DNA from: Polynucleobacter sp. JS-JIR-II-50 | GTDB taxonomy: Bacteria; Pseudomonadota; Gammaproteobacteria; Burkholderiales; Burkholderiaceae | Assembly: GCF_018687895.1 (NCBI RefSeq) | Contig: NZ_CP061307.1 | Span: 1,695,948 to 1,759,947 of the forward strand | DNA: 64,000 bases | Reading direction: 5' to 3' | In this document: positions 36,699 to 46,496 of the stretch, one piece after another | Position numbering within the stretch: position 1 is the first letter of the stretch | Layout of the letters: each line of letters opens with the position of its first letter | Notes under the pieces: model-generated | Seen by the model: the letters and a program-made list of their open reading frames with translations, nothing else | What the model was told of the DNA's origin: nothing | The model's database searches: none | Position numbers and translations under genes: made by a program

Positions 36699-38471
36699 AT
36701 GTCCCAAGATAGCAAACCCTCCAAAGCAAATGCCGGCGCTGTAGCCGAACCGTCTAATTTCTTACGCCAGATCATTGACCATGATTTAGCAAGCGGGGCT
36801 TTTTCACAGCGTACCAATTTGGCTGGTAAAGCGATTCCGTCCATCATTACCCGTTTTCCACCTGAGCCAAATGGTTATTTACATATTGGTCACGCTAAAA
36901 GTATTTGCCTCAATTTTGGTTTAGCTGCTGACTACAACAATCAAGCTGGTGGTGCGCGCTGCAATATGCGTCTAGACGACACCAATCCAGTTAAAGAGGA
37001 TGTGGAATACGCTGACAGTATTTTGGATGCAGTGAAGTGGCTTGGTTTTGATTGGGGAACCCATCTTTATCATGCGAGCGATTATTTTGATCGTCTCTAT
37101 GAGTTTGCTGAAATCTTGATTCAGAGCGGTAAGGCTTATGTTGACAGTCAAAGCGCTGATGATATTCATACCAATCGAGGTAACTTTGGCCAAGCTGGAA
37201 AAAATAGCCCTTACCGCGATCGTAGTCCAGAAGAAAATCTCTCCTTATTCCGCGAAATGCGTGATGGGAAGTTCAAGGACGGCGAGCATGTATTGCGCCT
37301 GAAAATTGACATGGCGCATCCCAATATTGTGATGCGTGATCCCGTTGTTTACCGTATCCGCCATACCGATCACCACCGCACGGGCAGTAAATGGTGCATT
37401 TATCCCCTATATGACTTCACACATTGCATCTCTGACGCATTGGAGAATGTCTCTCACTCCATCTGTACACTAGAGTTTGAAAACAACCGCCCCTTGTACG
37501 ACTGGATTGTGAATTCATTAAAAGAATTGGGCGTCTTTAAAGACCCGGTGCCCCATCAATATGAGTTCGCACGACTGAACCTGACATACACCATTACCAG
37601 TAAGCGTAAGTTACTGCAGCTGGTAGAAGAAAAGCATGTTGAGGGTTGGGATGATCCACGGATGCCAACCATTGTAGGAATCCGTCGTCGTGGCTACACC
37701 CCAGAAAGTATTCGTCTGTTCTGCGAGCGCATTGGCGTATCTAAAGCCGATAGCTGGATTGATATGAGTACACTTGATCAAGCGGTGCGCGACGATCTAG
37801 AAGCAAGAGCTCCACGCGCTACTGCGGTACTCAAACCACTCAAGCTCGTAGTGGAAAACTTTGATGTCTCAGCAAAAGAAGCATGCTCTGCCCCACGTCA
37901 TCCGAATCACCCCGAGTGGGGCAATCGTGAATTTCATTTCACGCGCGAACTGTGGATTGAAGCAGATGACTTTATGAAGGAACCCATTAAGGGCTTCTTC
38001 AGGCTATATCCACCGATTGGAGATCAGCCCGGTAGCCGCGTTCGCTTACGCCATGGATTTGTTGTGCAATGCACTGGTTTTGAAACCGACGCACAAGGGA
38101 ATGTCACGCAAGTCAACGTGACACACTTCCCCGATAGCAAGAGCGGTACTGCTGGCTCCAATAACTACAAGGTCAAAGGCAATATTCACTGGATCAGCGC
38201 GGCTGAGGCGATTCCTGCAGAAGTTCGTCTATATGATCACCTCTTTAGCGACCCGCATCCAGATAGTGGCGATAAGAATTTCTTAGAAGCAATCAATCCC
38301 CAATCTAAGCAAACTATTACTGCTTACTTAGAGCCCTGCATGAAAGATGCCACAGCGGAGGATCGTTTTCAGTTTGAACGTCACGGCTACTTTGTTGCCG
38401 ACAAGTATGATTCCAAGCCTGGCAAGCCCGTGTTCAACCGCACAGTTGGACTTAAGGATTCTTGGAAATAG
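36699..38471 (+). CDS. glnS: Glutaminyl-tRNA synthetase
   Basis: 590 residues from the ATG at 36699. Upstream in-frame codons run through the tctBA terminator and are not coding. Class Ic: PPEPNGYLHIGHAKS near residue 56, and the second signature as TSKRKLLQ near residue 298, followed by GWDDPRMPTI. It charges tRNA-Gln directly, so the transamidation route is not needed for Gln. The last 20 bp overlap the convergent epimerase gene. Confidence 0.96.
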   Translation: MSQDSKPSKANAGAVAEPSNFLRQIIDHDLASGAFSQRTNLAGKAIPSIITRFPPEPNGYLHIGHAKSICLNFGLAADYNNQAGGARCNMRLDDTNPVKEDVEYADSILDAVKWLGFDWGTHLYHASDYFDRLYEFAEILIQSGKAYVDSQSADDIHTNRGNFGQAGKNSPYRDRSPEENLSLFREMRDGKFKDGEHVLRLKIDMAHPNIVMRDPVVYRIRHTDHHRTGSKWCIYPLYDFTHCISDALENVSHSICTLEFENNRPLYDWIVNSLKELGVFKDPVPHQYEFARLNLTYTITSKRKLLQLVEEKHVEGWDDPRMPTIVGIRRRGYTPESIRLFCERIGVSKADSWIDMSTLDQAVRDDLEARAPRATAVLKPLKLVVENFDVSAKEACSAPRHPNHPEWGNREFHFTRELWIEADDFMKEPIKGFFRLYPPIGDQPGSRVRLRHGFVVQCTGFETDAQGNVTQVNVTHFPDSKSGTAGSNNYKVKGNIHWISAAEAIPAEVRLYDHLFSDPHPDSGDKNFLEAINPQSKQTITAYLEPCMKDATAEDRFQFERHGYFVADKYDSKPGKPVFNRTVGLKDSWK

Positions 38472-39339
38472 TTTTTAGAAAATGTCCTACGCTGGGATAG
38501 CGTAGTGGCGTTTTTAATTCTGGCAAGCGCTGATTAGTCACTCTGCGTGACTCACGCATAAAAGACCAAAGCATTGGGCTAACAATTTTTTGCAACTCAC
38601 TGCCAGGTAATCGGAGCGGTCTTTCCAGCCCAAAGGCATCGGCCACTTCATCAAAGTAATCCCCCATTTTGGTCTCGCCGCCATCACAGGTATTAATGAT
38701 GCGCTGAGGCTTGCCATGGTAGACGGCTGCACAGGCTAGCCTCGCCAAATCATCGCTATGAATATGATTGGAGTAAGCATCTTCCTCAGGCAGTAGTGCT
38801 GGTGTTTGCGCCCGAAGCCTCTCAATCGGCAGACGATCAGCCGCATAAATCCCTGGAACACGCAAAATCGTTAAGGCAACGCCGTGTGCTGGCGCCCATA
38901 ATCGAAGAGCCCGCTCAGCATCCACTCTTCTTTGGGCGCGCTCACTTTGAGGGTTTGCTGGAGTTATCTCGCTCACTTTACCGCCCCGGTGATCACCATA
39001 GACACCGGTGGTGCTGATATAGATCAGGCGCCTGACGGCATTGGAGCCTTGGGCTAAAATTCGGAGTAGGTTGCGGGTTCGGCAATCACGATTTCCACCA
39101 TTTTGAGGTGGCGCCAGATGAATGACGGTTTGAGCTAAACCGCTAAGGCGCCATAAAGACTCTGGATGATCCAGATTACCCAAAATAGGAATCGCGCTAA
39201 CCTCCCTCAACTCCTGAAAACGACTTTGCTGTGAAGTCAGCGCAAAAACACGATGACTTCGCGATAGTTGCTTAGCGACCCGAAGACCAATGTCTCCGCA
39301 GCCAATAATCAGGATTGAAGGTTTACCAAAAGGTTGCAT
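38452..39339 (-). CDS. NAD(P)-binding epimerase-like protein (YeeZ type)
   Basis: 295 residues, extended SDR/Rossmann protein with IIGCGDIGLRVAKQL near residue 11, YISTTGVYGD near residue 107, and a following segment that lacks the classical YxxxK. It resembles the YeeZ/SDR_a5 group of nucleoside-sugar epimerase-like proteins of unknown substrate. The 3' end overlaps glnS on the opposite strand by 20 bp, and the 5' end is divergent from the reductase gene. Confidence 0.85.
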   Translation of the reverse strand: MQPFGKPSILIIGCGDIGLRVAKQLSRSHRVFALTSQQSRFQELREVSAIPILGNLDHPESLWRLSGLAQTVIHLAPPQNGGNRDCRTRNLLRILAQGSNAVRRLIYISTTGVYGDHRGGKVSEITPANPQSERAQRRVDAERALRLWAPAHGVALTILRVPGIYAADRLPIERLRAQTPALLPEEDAYSNHIHSDDLARLACAAVYHGKPQRIINTCDGGETKMGDYFDEVADAFGLERPLRLPGSELQKIVSPMLWSFMRESRRVTNQRLPELKTPLRYPSVGHFLKTISKNP

Positions 39340-39375
39340 AAGCTACATCGTAACGATTTATTGAAAGGAATGAGA

Positions 39376-40416
39376 GTGTCTTATCAGGTCACGCTCAAAA
39401 CGAGCGGCAAACAATTTACCGTTAATCCAGATGAGAATCTCCTGGAGGCCGCTCTTCGTCAAGGCATCAACCTGCCCTATGGCTGCAAAAATGGCGCTTG
39501 CGGCTCCTGCAAAGGTAAAGTTTTAGAAGGTCAAGTGACTCATGGTCAGCATAGTGAAAGCGCCCTGAGTAAGACTGATGAGACTGCAGGCGGCATTCTG
39601 GTTTGTTGCTCCCACCCCCAATCAGACCTGCTAATTGAAGCTCGTGAAGTCCAAGGGGCGGGCGATATTGCGATTCGCAAAGTGCCTTGCCGCGTCAACG
39701 TGATTACCAGACCCAGTGATGATGTCGCCATTCTCAAGCTCCAATTACCTGCTGCAGAACGCTTTCAATTCTTGGCTGGTCAGTATTTGGAGTTTCTCCT
39801 CAAAGATGGTCAACGCCGTGCTTACTCAATCGCCAATGCGCCCGAGCAAGAGGGTCCTCTGGAGTTGCATATTCGTCATTTGCCAGGCGGCCTCTTTACC
39901 GACTTTGTGTTTGGTGCCGTCACGCCCGCATTAAAAGAAAAAGATATTCTTCGCTTTGAGGGTCCCCTAGGAAGCTTCTTCTTAAGAGAAGATTCTAAAA
40001 AACCGATTATTTTTGTTGCAGCAGGCACAGGCTTTGCCCCGATCAAATCGATCATCGAGCAAATGCAAGCAAAGAAGATGGAGAGGCCAATCTACCTTTA
40101 CTGGGGTGGACGTCGCCCCAGTGATTTGTATTTGGGTGATTTGTGCAAAGTCTGGGAAAAAGAAATTGCCGACTTTAAATACATCCCCGTGATTTCGGAC
40201 GCCTTGGCGGAGGATGGTTGGCAAGGTCGCACCGGCTTTGTGCATCAAGCTGTGATGGCTGACCATCCTGATATGAAGGGTTTGCAGGTCTATGCCTGTG
40301 GTGCCCCAGTCATGGTCAATGCCGCCAGAAATGACTTCTCAGCCAAATGCCTCTTGCCAGAGGAAGAGTTCTTTGCCGACTCATTCACTAGCGCGGCTGA
40401 TTTAGCTAACGCATAA
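39376..40416 (+). CDS. 2Fe-2S ferredoxin-FAD oxidoreductase (CDP-6-deoxyglucoseen reductase-like)
   Basis: 347 residues from the GTG at 39376, chosen because AAAGGA stands six bases before it; the ATG at 39370 abuts that site. A plant-type ferredoxin domain with CKNGACGSCKGKV and a fourth Cys in CCSHPQ is followed by an FAD domain (RAYSIANAP) and an NAD domain (FVAAGTGFAPIKSIIEQM). These proteins pass electrons from NAD(P)H through FAD to a 2Fe-2S cluster and on to an oxygenase or dehydratase. The CDP-sugar name is by homology only. It could serve the Rieske oxygenase at 16563. Confidence 0.88.
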   Translation: MSYQVTLKTSGKQFTVNPDENLLEAALRQGINLPYGCKNGACGSCKGKVLEGQVTHGQHSESALSKTDETAGGILVCCSHPQSDLLIEAREVQGAGDIAIRKVPCRVNVITRPSDDVAILKLQLPAAERFQFLAGQYLEFLLKDGQRRAYSIANAPEQEGPLELHIRHLPGGLFTDFVFGAVTPALKEKDILRFEGPLGSFFLREDSKKPIIFVAAGTGFAPIKSIIEQMQAKKMERPIYLYWGGRRPSDLYLGDLCKVWEKEIADFKYIPVISDALAEDGWQGRTGFVHQAVMADHPDMKGLQVYACGAPVMVNAARNDFSAKCLLPEEEFFADSFTSAADLANA

Positions 40417-40493
40417 GTCTTGCCCCACAAAACCCATTCGGTTAGATAATAGAAACTTCATTTCACCCTGTCACTCTTTCTTCCTAAATCAGC

Positions 40494-41687
40494 ATGAATA
40501 AGCCAATCCAGACTATTGATACCCACTCAGTCATGTTTATTACACCGCGCCCTGAGGTCGTGATGATGGAGGGCAAGGGCTCATGGTTAACGGATAACAA
40601 TGGCAAACGCTATTTAGATTTCTTGCAAGGCTGGGCTGTGAACTGCTTAGGCCATGGCAACCCAGGGATGATTGAAGCGCTCAACGTGCAAGCAAGGAAG
40701 TTAATTAACCCAAGTCCTGCGTTCTACAACGAACCGATGATTGACCTATCCAATCTACTGACTGCAAACAGTTGCTTCAATAAAGTCTTCTTTGCAAATA
40801 GTGGCGCGGAGGCCAATGAAGGTGCAATTAAGTTGGCACGCAAATGGGGTCAGCTAAATAAATCTGGTGCGTTTGAAATTATTACTTTCGATCACAGTTT
40901 TCATGGCCGCACACTAGCAACGATGAGCGCTTCTGGAAAACCAAACTGGGATACGATGTTTGCTCCACAAGTAGCGGGCTTTCCTAAAGCGGATTTAAAT
41001 GATTTAGAGTCCGTCAAAAAACTAGTGACTGACAAAACCGTTGCGGTCATGCTTGAACCCGTTCAAGGTGAAGGTGGTGTGATTCCAGCAACCCAAGAAT
41101 TTATGCGTGAGCTACGTAAGTTCACCAAAGAAAACAATATTCTGTTGATTGCCGATGAAGTGCAGGCTGGCTGTGGTCGCACCGGTACGCTCTTTGCCTA
41201 TCAAAACTACGGCATTGAGCCAGATATCATGACTTTGGGCAAAGGTATTGGTGGAGGCGTTCCATTGGCAGCCCTACTGGCAACAGATGCAGTAGCTTGC
41301 TTTGTGCCTGGCGATCAAGGTGGGACTTATAACGGTAACCCCCTCATGACTGCTGTTGGTATTAGCGTCATTGAACAACTGTTGGCTCCCGGATTTTTGG
41401 ATAGCGTCAAAGCGAAAGGTGCATTGCTAAAGTCTGAATTACTTAAGCTTTGTGCAGAATTTAATCTTGAAGGTGAGCGTGGCGAAGGATTGCTACGTGC
41501 GCTGATGCTTGGAAAAGATATTGGCCCAAAACTAGTTGATCTGGCGCGAGATCGCAGCCCTGAAGGGTTGCTGATTAACTCACCTAGGCCAAACCTATTG
41601 CGCTTTATGCCAGCTTTAAATGTGTCTGACGATGAAATTCGTCAGATGTGCAATATGCTGCGCGAGTTACTCAAGGAAGCAGCTTAA
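40494..41687 (+). CDS. argD: Acetylornithine transaminase
   Basis: 397 residues, class III PLP aminotransferase. Visible features: the [17 protein letters not shown] cofactor block near residue 102, the [12 protein letters not shown] motif near 221, and the Schiff-base Lys in [14 protein letters not shown] near 250. It makes N-acetylornithine in arginine synthesis; members may also act on succinyl-diaminopimelate. Monocistronic, convergent with the liv operon. Confidence 0.92.
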   Translation: MNKPIQTIDTHSVMFITPRPEVVMMEGKGSWLTDNNGKRYLDFLQGWAVNCLGHGNPGMIEALNVQARKLINPSPAFYNEPMIDLSNLLTANSCFNKVFFANSGAEANEGAIKLARKWGQLNKSGAFEIITFDHSFHGRTLATMSASGKPNWDTMFAPQVAGFPKADLNDLESVKKLVTDKTVAVMLEPVQGEGGVIPATQEFMRELRKFTKENNILLIADEVQAGCGRTGTLFAYQNYGIEPDIMTLGKGIGGGVPLAALLATDAVACFVPGDQGGTYNGNPLMTAVGISVIEQLLAPGFLDSVKAKGALLKSELLKLCAEFNLEGERGEGLLRALMLGKDIGPKLVDLARDRSPEGLLINSPRPNLLRFMPALNVSDDEIRQMCNMLRELLKEAA

Positions 41688-41701
41688 TAAGCCTTGCCCA
41701 C

Positions 41702-42415
41702 CTACTCACCTAGGTAGGCAGTTCTAACCCTAGGATCCTCTAGCAATTCTTTTCCAGATCCGCTCAGAGTGATTAAGCCATTCTCCATGACGTAGGCGCG
41801 ATCTGCCATCTGCAGGGCTAAGCGTGCGTTTTGCTCCACCAGGAAAATAGTCATCCCGCTGGTGGACAAACTGCGAATCACATCAAATATGGTTTCTACC
41901 ATGATGGGGGATAGCCCCATTGAAGGCTCATCTAACAGTAGTAACTTGGGCTGAGCCATCATTGCCCTGCCCATGGCAACCATTTGCTGCTCACCACCGG
42001 ATAACGTCCCCGCCAACTGTGAAAGACGCTCTTTCAATCTCGGGAAATACGAATACACCTGTTCAAGCTTGCGCTCAATTTCCTTGGCATCAGACTTTAA
42101 GTAAGCACCCATTTGTAGGTTTTCTAAAATCGTCATGCGTTTAAAGACGCCGCGGCCCTCGGGTACCATGCCTAATCCCAGGCGCACTAATTCATATGCG
42201 GGCAACTTCTTGGTTTCCTGGTTTGCAAAATGAATCTCTCCAGCAGATGGAGTGAGCAAACCTGCGATGGCCTTCAGGCTAGAGCTCTTACCTGCGCCAT
42301 TTGCACCGATCAAGGCAACAAGCTCACCATGGTCTACATGTAAGTCAATTCCCTTAACGGCATTAATTCCGCCATAAGAAACCTTGAGTTCCTTTACCTT
42401 AAGCAAAGAAGCCAT
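41702..42415 (-). CDS. livF: Branched-chain amino-acid ABC transporter ATPase LivF
   Basis: 237 residues from the ATG at 42415, which overlaps the livG stop by one base (TAATG). A longer upstream frame runs through livG and is not real. Walker A GANGAGKSS, signature LSGGEQQ, Walker B LLLLDEPSMGL. One of the two ATPases of the LIV-type high-affinity importer; last gene of the livKHMGF cluster. Confidence 0.95.
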   Translation of the reverse strand: MASLLKVKELKVSYGGINAVKGIDLHVDHGELVALIGANGAGKSSSLKAIAGLLTPSAGEIHFANQETKKLPAYELVRLGLGMVPEGRGVFKRMTILENLQMGAYLKSDAKEIERKLEQVYSYFPRLKERLSQLAGTLSGGEQQMVAMGRAMMAQPKLLLLDEPSMGLSPIMVETIFDVIRSLSTSGMTIFLVEQNARLALQMADRAYVMENGLITLSGSGKELLEDPRVRTAYLGE

Positions 42416-43188
42416 TACGCAACCCCTTGCCCAAGATAGGCTCTTATCACTTCTGGGTGGACGCGCACATCCGCAGGCTTTCCAGTAGCAATTACCTTGC
42501 CGTAATCCAGTACCGTCAAGCTGTCGCAAATCCCCATAACCAAACTCACATCGTGCTCAATCAACAAGATGGTTTTGCCATCAGCACGGATGCGCAATAA
42601 CAATTCTCGAAGCTCTAATTTCTCAGTAGCATTCATACCAGCAGCTGGCTCATCTAGAGCCAAGAGTTTAGGCTCAGTGGCTAATGCCCTCGCTATCTCA
42701 AGACGACGCTGATGACCGTAAGAGAGGTTACACGCTTCCATCTGGGCAAACTCACTTAGACCGACATAAGCCAATAGCTTATGCGCTTTTTCTCGTATTG
42801 CGCGCTCTTCACGCTTAGTTGATGGAAAGCGGAAAATTGCGCCTAATAGCCCAGCTTTAGTCCGGCAATGACAGCCCACCATGACATTCTCGAGGACAGT
42901 CATTTCGCCGAAGAGACGAATATTTTGGAATGTTCTAGCTAAACCAGCTTTAGTAACTTCAGATACCGACTCTGGAAAATACGATTTGCCATCAAACAAA
43001 AAGATTCCAGAGTCCGCAGGATATAAACCAGTAATCACATTAAAGAAAGTTGTCTTACCGGCACCATTGGGGCCAATCAAGCCAACAATTGCACCATGGG
43101 GTACTTGTAAACCAACGGAGTCTAGCGCCTGCACGCCACCAAAGCGCTTGGATACATCAGCGACATCCAACAGTAAAGCAGTTGTCAT
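42415..43188 (-). CDS. livG: Branched-chain amino-acid ABC transporter ATPase LivG
   Basis: 257 residues. Walker A GPNGAGKTT near residue 38, signature LSYGHQRRLEIARAL and Walker B LLALDEPAAGMN are intact; LSYG in place of LSGG is usual for LivG. The long Q-loop segment and the C-terminal VIRAYLG tail are typical. Its start overlaps the livM stop by 4 bp. Confidence 0.95.
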   Translation of the reverse strand: MTTALLLDVADVSKRFGGVQALDSVGLQVPHGAIVGLIGPNGAGKTTFFNVITGLYPADSGIFLFDGKSYFPESVSEVTKAGLARTFQNIRLFGEMTVLENVMVGCHCRTKAGLLGAIFRFPSTKREERAIREKAHKLLAYVGLSEFAQMEACNLSYGHQRRLEIARALATEPKLLALDEPAAGMNATEKLELRELLLRIRADGKTILLIEHDVSLVMGICDSLTVLDYGKVIATGKPADVRVHPEVIRAYLGQGVA

Positions 43189-44303
43189 TTGCCACCTCTA
43201 CGCTTTTGCCAAATACCACCTGGGCGATAGAGCATGATCAGAATCAAAGCTAGGCCATAAATTAATTGACGGATTACCTCAACATCGATAACGACATGGC
43301 CAAACAAGAACTGCTGCAATGGCTGCGCAATACCGCGCAATACCTCCGGAAACACCGCCAATAGCACCGCACCCAAAATCACTCCTGGAATATGCCCAAT
43401 ACCGCCAAGAACGACCATAGCCAGGACTACGATAGACTCCCAGAGCGTAAATGATTCTGGAGAGACGAAGCCCTGAAAAGCAGAAAACAATACGCCCGCC
43501 ACACCCGCAAATGAAGCGCCGATTGCAAAGGCGAGTAATTTCATATTGCGCGTATTAATACCCATCGCCTTGGCTGCAATCTCATCCTCGCGAATGGCAA
43601 TCCAAGCGCGCCCAATACGCGAGTCCTGCAAATGTAAGCAAACAATAGCTACCGCAATTGCCAACACAAGGAATAAATAAAACACCAGATATAAACCCGG
43701 AATTTGCACAAAACCTAAATTCAAAGGTTTAGTAAACGAGATGCCAAACAATTGAATCGGATCAATCCCCGAAATTCCCTTAGGGCCATTAGTGAGATTT
43801 AGAGGGCGGTCAAGGTTATTCATAAAGATACGAATAATTTCACCGAAGCCTAGGGTAACGATTGCCAAATAATCACCGCGCAACTGCAGCGTCGGCAAAC
43901 CTAAAATCAGCCCAAATAAAGCGGCCAGAATAATCGAGAAGACGGCAACCATCCAGGGTGAAAAATGCATGCCCTCTGGAAAAGCAGCCGCAATAGTTTC
44001 AAACTGAGTTGGCAAATGTGGAGAAGCCAACAGGGCAAAGCTATAGGCGCCTAAAGCATAAAAGGCTATGTAGCCCAAATCTAAAAGGCCCGCAAAACCC
44101 ACTACGACGTTCAAGCCCAGGGCCAGCACGATGTAAAGCAAGGCAAAGTCGAGTACTCGCACCCAGTAGCTGCCGCCACCAGCACCTACAACCCAAGGTA
44201 AAAGCACTAAAGCGATAACACCCAGCCAAAGATAGGTGGAGCGATTAAGGCGAATGAAGCGATTGGCGAAAAGACTTTTAAGCACGATCTGAAACCTTCT
44301 CAC
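43185..44303 (-). CDS. livM: Branched-chain amino-acid ABC transporter permease LivM
   Basis: 372 residues with about ten membrane helices. The LivM signature GLNVVVGFAGLLDLGYIAFYALGAY lies near residues 63-87, and the EAA-like loop near 240-260 (IAIREDEIAAKAMGIN) contacts the ATPases. Its start overlaps the livH coding end by 26 bp. Forms the membrane channel with LivH. Confidence 0.94.
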   Translation of the reverse strand: MRRFQIVLKSLFANRFIRLNRSTYLWLGVIALVLLPWVVGAGGGSYWVRVLDFALLYIVLALGLNVVVGFAGLLDLGYIAFYALGAYSFALLASPHLPTQFETIAAAFPEGMHFSPWMVAVFSIILAALFGLILGLPTLQLRGDYLAIVTLGFGEIIRIFMNNLDRPLNLTNGPKGISGIDPIQLFGISFTKPLNLGFVQIPGLYLVFYLFLVLAIAVAIVCLHLQDSRIGRAWIAIREDEIAAKAMGINTRNMKLLAFAIGASFAGVAGVLFSAFQGFVSPESFTLWESIVVLAMVVLGGIGHIPGVILGAVLLAVFPEVLRGIAQPLQQFLFGHVVIDVEVIRQLIYGLALILIMLYRPGGIWQKRRGGK

Positions 44304-45213
44304 CCAACAAACCTGTAGGTCGCAAAACCAAAACCAAGATCAACACTAGAAATGCAAAGATATCCTGGTAGTTAGAGCCAAAGACTCCACCGGTAAGCTC
44401 GCCGATATATCCTGCACCCAAAGATTCAATTAACCCTAAGAGCAGGCCACCTAACATCGCGCCCTGCAAATTTCCGATACCACCCAGGACGGCAGCAGTA
44501 AATGCCTTAAGGCCTGGAATGAAGCCCATGTAAAAGTGGACATTTCCATAGTTGCTCGCAATCATGACGCCCGCTAAACCCGCTAGTGCACCACCCAACA
44601 TAAAAGTAATGGAGATCACGCGATTTGGATTAACGCCCATCAGCGCAGCAATTTGAGCTTGTTCTGCCGTAGCCCGCATTGCTCTGCCAAGCTTTGTTTT
44701 TTCTACCAGGAACAATAAGCCTGACATTACTGCCAAGGCCACCACGATGATCACAATTTCTTTGCCAGTAATCGTAGCGCCACTCCCCCACAAATCAATT
44801 GGAGTTGAAGGCAATAATTGTGGATAAGTCATAGGATTGCGCGACCAAATCATCATTGCAATCGTTTGCAACAAAATAGACATGCCAATAGCCGATATCA
44901 GCGGCGCCAAGCGTGGAGCATTACGCAAAGGGCGATAAGCAATCCTCTCAATCCAATAACTTAATCCTGCGCAGACTGCCATCGTTACTGGTAGCACGAT
45001 CAAGAGCGTAAGCCAACCCGGCAAGTCACTCGTTAAATTGAGAATCAGGCGCAATAACGACAGCGAAACCATGGCGCCAATCATTAAGACCTCGCCATGT
45101 GCAAAATTAATAATCCCCAGAACACCATAGACCATCGTGTACCCCAACGCAATCAAGGCATAGATGCTGCCTAGCACTAAGCCATTAATAATCTGTTGAA
45201 GAAGGATATCCAT
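44278..45213 (-). CDS. livH: Branched-chain amino-acid ABC transporter permease LivH
   Basis: 311 residues with about eight membrane helices. Family opening LLQQIINGLVLGSIYALIAL and the YGVLGIINFAHGE motif are clear. The loop near residues 195-215 (MRATAEQAQIAALMGVNPN) is the ATPase-contact region. Follows livK after a 75-bp gap holding a terminator-like hairpin. Confidence 0.95.
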   Translation of the reverse strand: MDILLQQIINGLVLGSIYALIALGYTMVYGVLGIINFAHGEVLMIGAMVSLSLLRLILNLTSDLPGWLTLLIVLPVTMAVCAGLSYWIERIAYRPLRNAPRLAPLISAIGMSILLQTIAMMIWSRNPMTYPQLLPSTPIDLWGSGATITGKEIVIIVVALAVMSGLLFLVEKTKLGRAMRATAEQAQIAALMGVNPNRVISITFMLGGALAGLAGVMIASNYGNVHFYMGFIPGLKAFTAAVLGGIGNLQGAMLGGLLLGLIESLGAGYIGELTGGVFGSNYQDIFAFLVLILVLVLRPTGLLGEKVSDRA

Positions 45214-45241
45214 TAGGGTTGGGAATAAATTGGGTCTAGAT

Positions 45242-45276
45242 AAAAAAATAGCACCGCATGAGCGGCGCCATTTTTT
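45242..45276 (-). terminator. Terminator-like hairpin between livK and livH
   Basis: Minus-strand 9-bp stem, TGGCGCCGC and GCGGTGCTA with G-T pairs, around loop TCAT, followed by seven T. It lies after the livK stop and before livHMGF. Inferred to be an attenuator that yields more binding protein than membrane subunits. The T run on the plus side also makes it bidirectional. Confidence 0.8.
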
Positions 45277-45288
45277 ATTGAAGTGTCT

Positions 45289-46467
45289 TTACATCTTAAT
45301 GACGTCAAGAACAGTTTTCTTTTTGTCTTTGAAGTCATACAAAGTGATTACGCCTTCTTTCATATCACCCTTGCTATCGAAGGCAATATTGCCTACTAGG
45401 CCCTGCATCTTGGTATCTGGCATGGCAGCTAAAATCTTTGCGGGGTCGGTTGAGTTTGAGCGCTTCATTGAATCCACTAAAACATAGACTGCGTCATAAG
45501 TGAAAGGTGCGTAGATTTGTACCTCGGAATTAAAGCGCTCTTTATATCGCCTCTGGAAGTCCGCGCCTTGCGCCATCTTCGATAACGCCATACCAGCCTC
45601 AGAACAGGTCACATTCACTACGGCATCGCCAGCCAACTCAGCAAGCTTTTCTGTACACATACCATCACCACCAACTATCTTGGCTTTAATGCCAAGTTCT
45701 GCTGCTTGCTTGGTTAAAGGGCCGCCTGTCGCATCCATGCCGCCATACATGATGACATCAGGTTTGCTACCTTTAATTTTAGTCAGAATTGCTTTGAAAT
45801 CGGTTGCCTTGTTATTGCTCGCTTCGCGAGTGACCACTTTCATGCCAGCAGCTTTAACTGTTTTCTCAAATTCATCAGCCAAACCTTTGCCGTACTGAGT
45901 TGAGTCATCAATAATCGCTACAGTCTTTGCCTTCAAAGTATTGGCAACGTAATTAGCCAATGCTGGGCCTTGCTGTGCATCAGTAGCCACCAAACGATAA
46001 GTCGTCTTAAAGCCTTGCTTGGTATAGTCAGGATTCGTTGCTGATGGAGAAACTTGAGTAATGCCTGCGTCGCTATAGATACGCGATGCCGGAATACTTG
46101 TTCCAGAGTTGAGGTGACCTACTACCCCCACTACTTTGGCATCCACTAATTTTTGCGCAACTTGTGTGGCTGTCTTTGGATCTTCCGCATCATCCTCGGG
46201 GACCAAAGTCAGAACTACTTTTTTTCCATCAATGATTAAGCCCGCTTTATTGATTTCTTCAAGCGCAAGACGGGCGCCGTTCTCATTATCTTTACCTAAG
46301 TGGGCAATAGGCCCAGTGAGAGGAGCAACGTGACCGATCTTTACCTCAACACCATCAGCCGAAGCTACAGCAGATTTATCGCCCCCTTTGCCGCATGCAG
46401 CCAGTAATAAAGTCGAGGCCGCCAAAACAATGGCGCTTCTTGTAAGGGTGATGTGTGATGTGATCAT
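45289..46467 (-). CDS. livK: Branched-chain amino-acid-binding lipoprotein
   Basis: 392 residues from the ATG at 46467, chosen for the Shine-Dalgarno AGAGGAGC upstream and because it places a lipoprotein signal (STLLLAAC, lipid-accepting Cys near residue 25) at the N-terminus. The mature part is a type I periplasmic-binding protein (GPIAHLGKDNENGARLALEE near residue 50). It captures Leu, Ile, Val or related ligands for LivHMGF. Being lipid-anchored is unusual beside E. coli soluble LivK, though many such proteins exist. Confidence 0.93.
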   Translation of the reverse strand: MITSHITLTRSAIVLAASTLLLAACGKGGDKSAVASADGVEVKIGHVAPLTGPIAHLGKDNENGARLALEEINKAGLIIDGKKVVLTLVPEDDAEDPKTATQVAQKLVDAKVVGVVGHLNSGTSIPASRIYSDAGITQVSPSATNPDYTKQGFKTTYRLVATDAQQGPALANYVANTLKAKTVAIIDDSTQYGKGLADEFEKTVKAAGMKVVTREASNNKATDFKAILTKIKGSKPDVIMYGGMDATGGPLTKQAAELGIKAKIVGGDGMCTEKLAELAGDAVVNVTCSEAGMALSKMAQGADFQRRYKERFNSEVQIYAPFTYDAVYVLVDSMKRSNSTDPAKILAAMPDTKMQGLVGNIAFDSKGDMKEGVITLYDFKDKKKTVLDVIKM

Positions 46468-46496
46468 GTACAGCTCCTCTGTTATGAATGGATACT

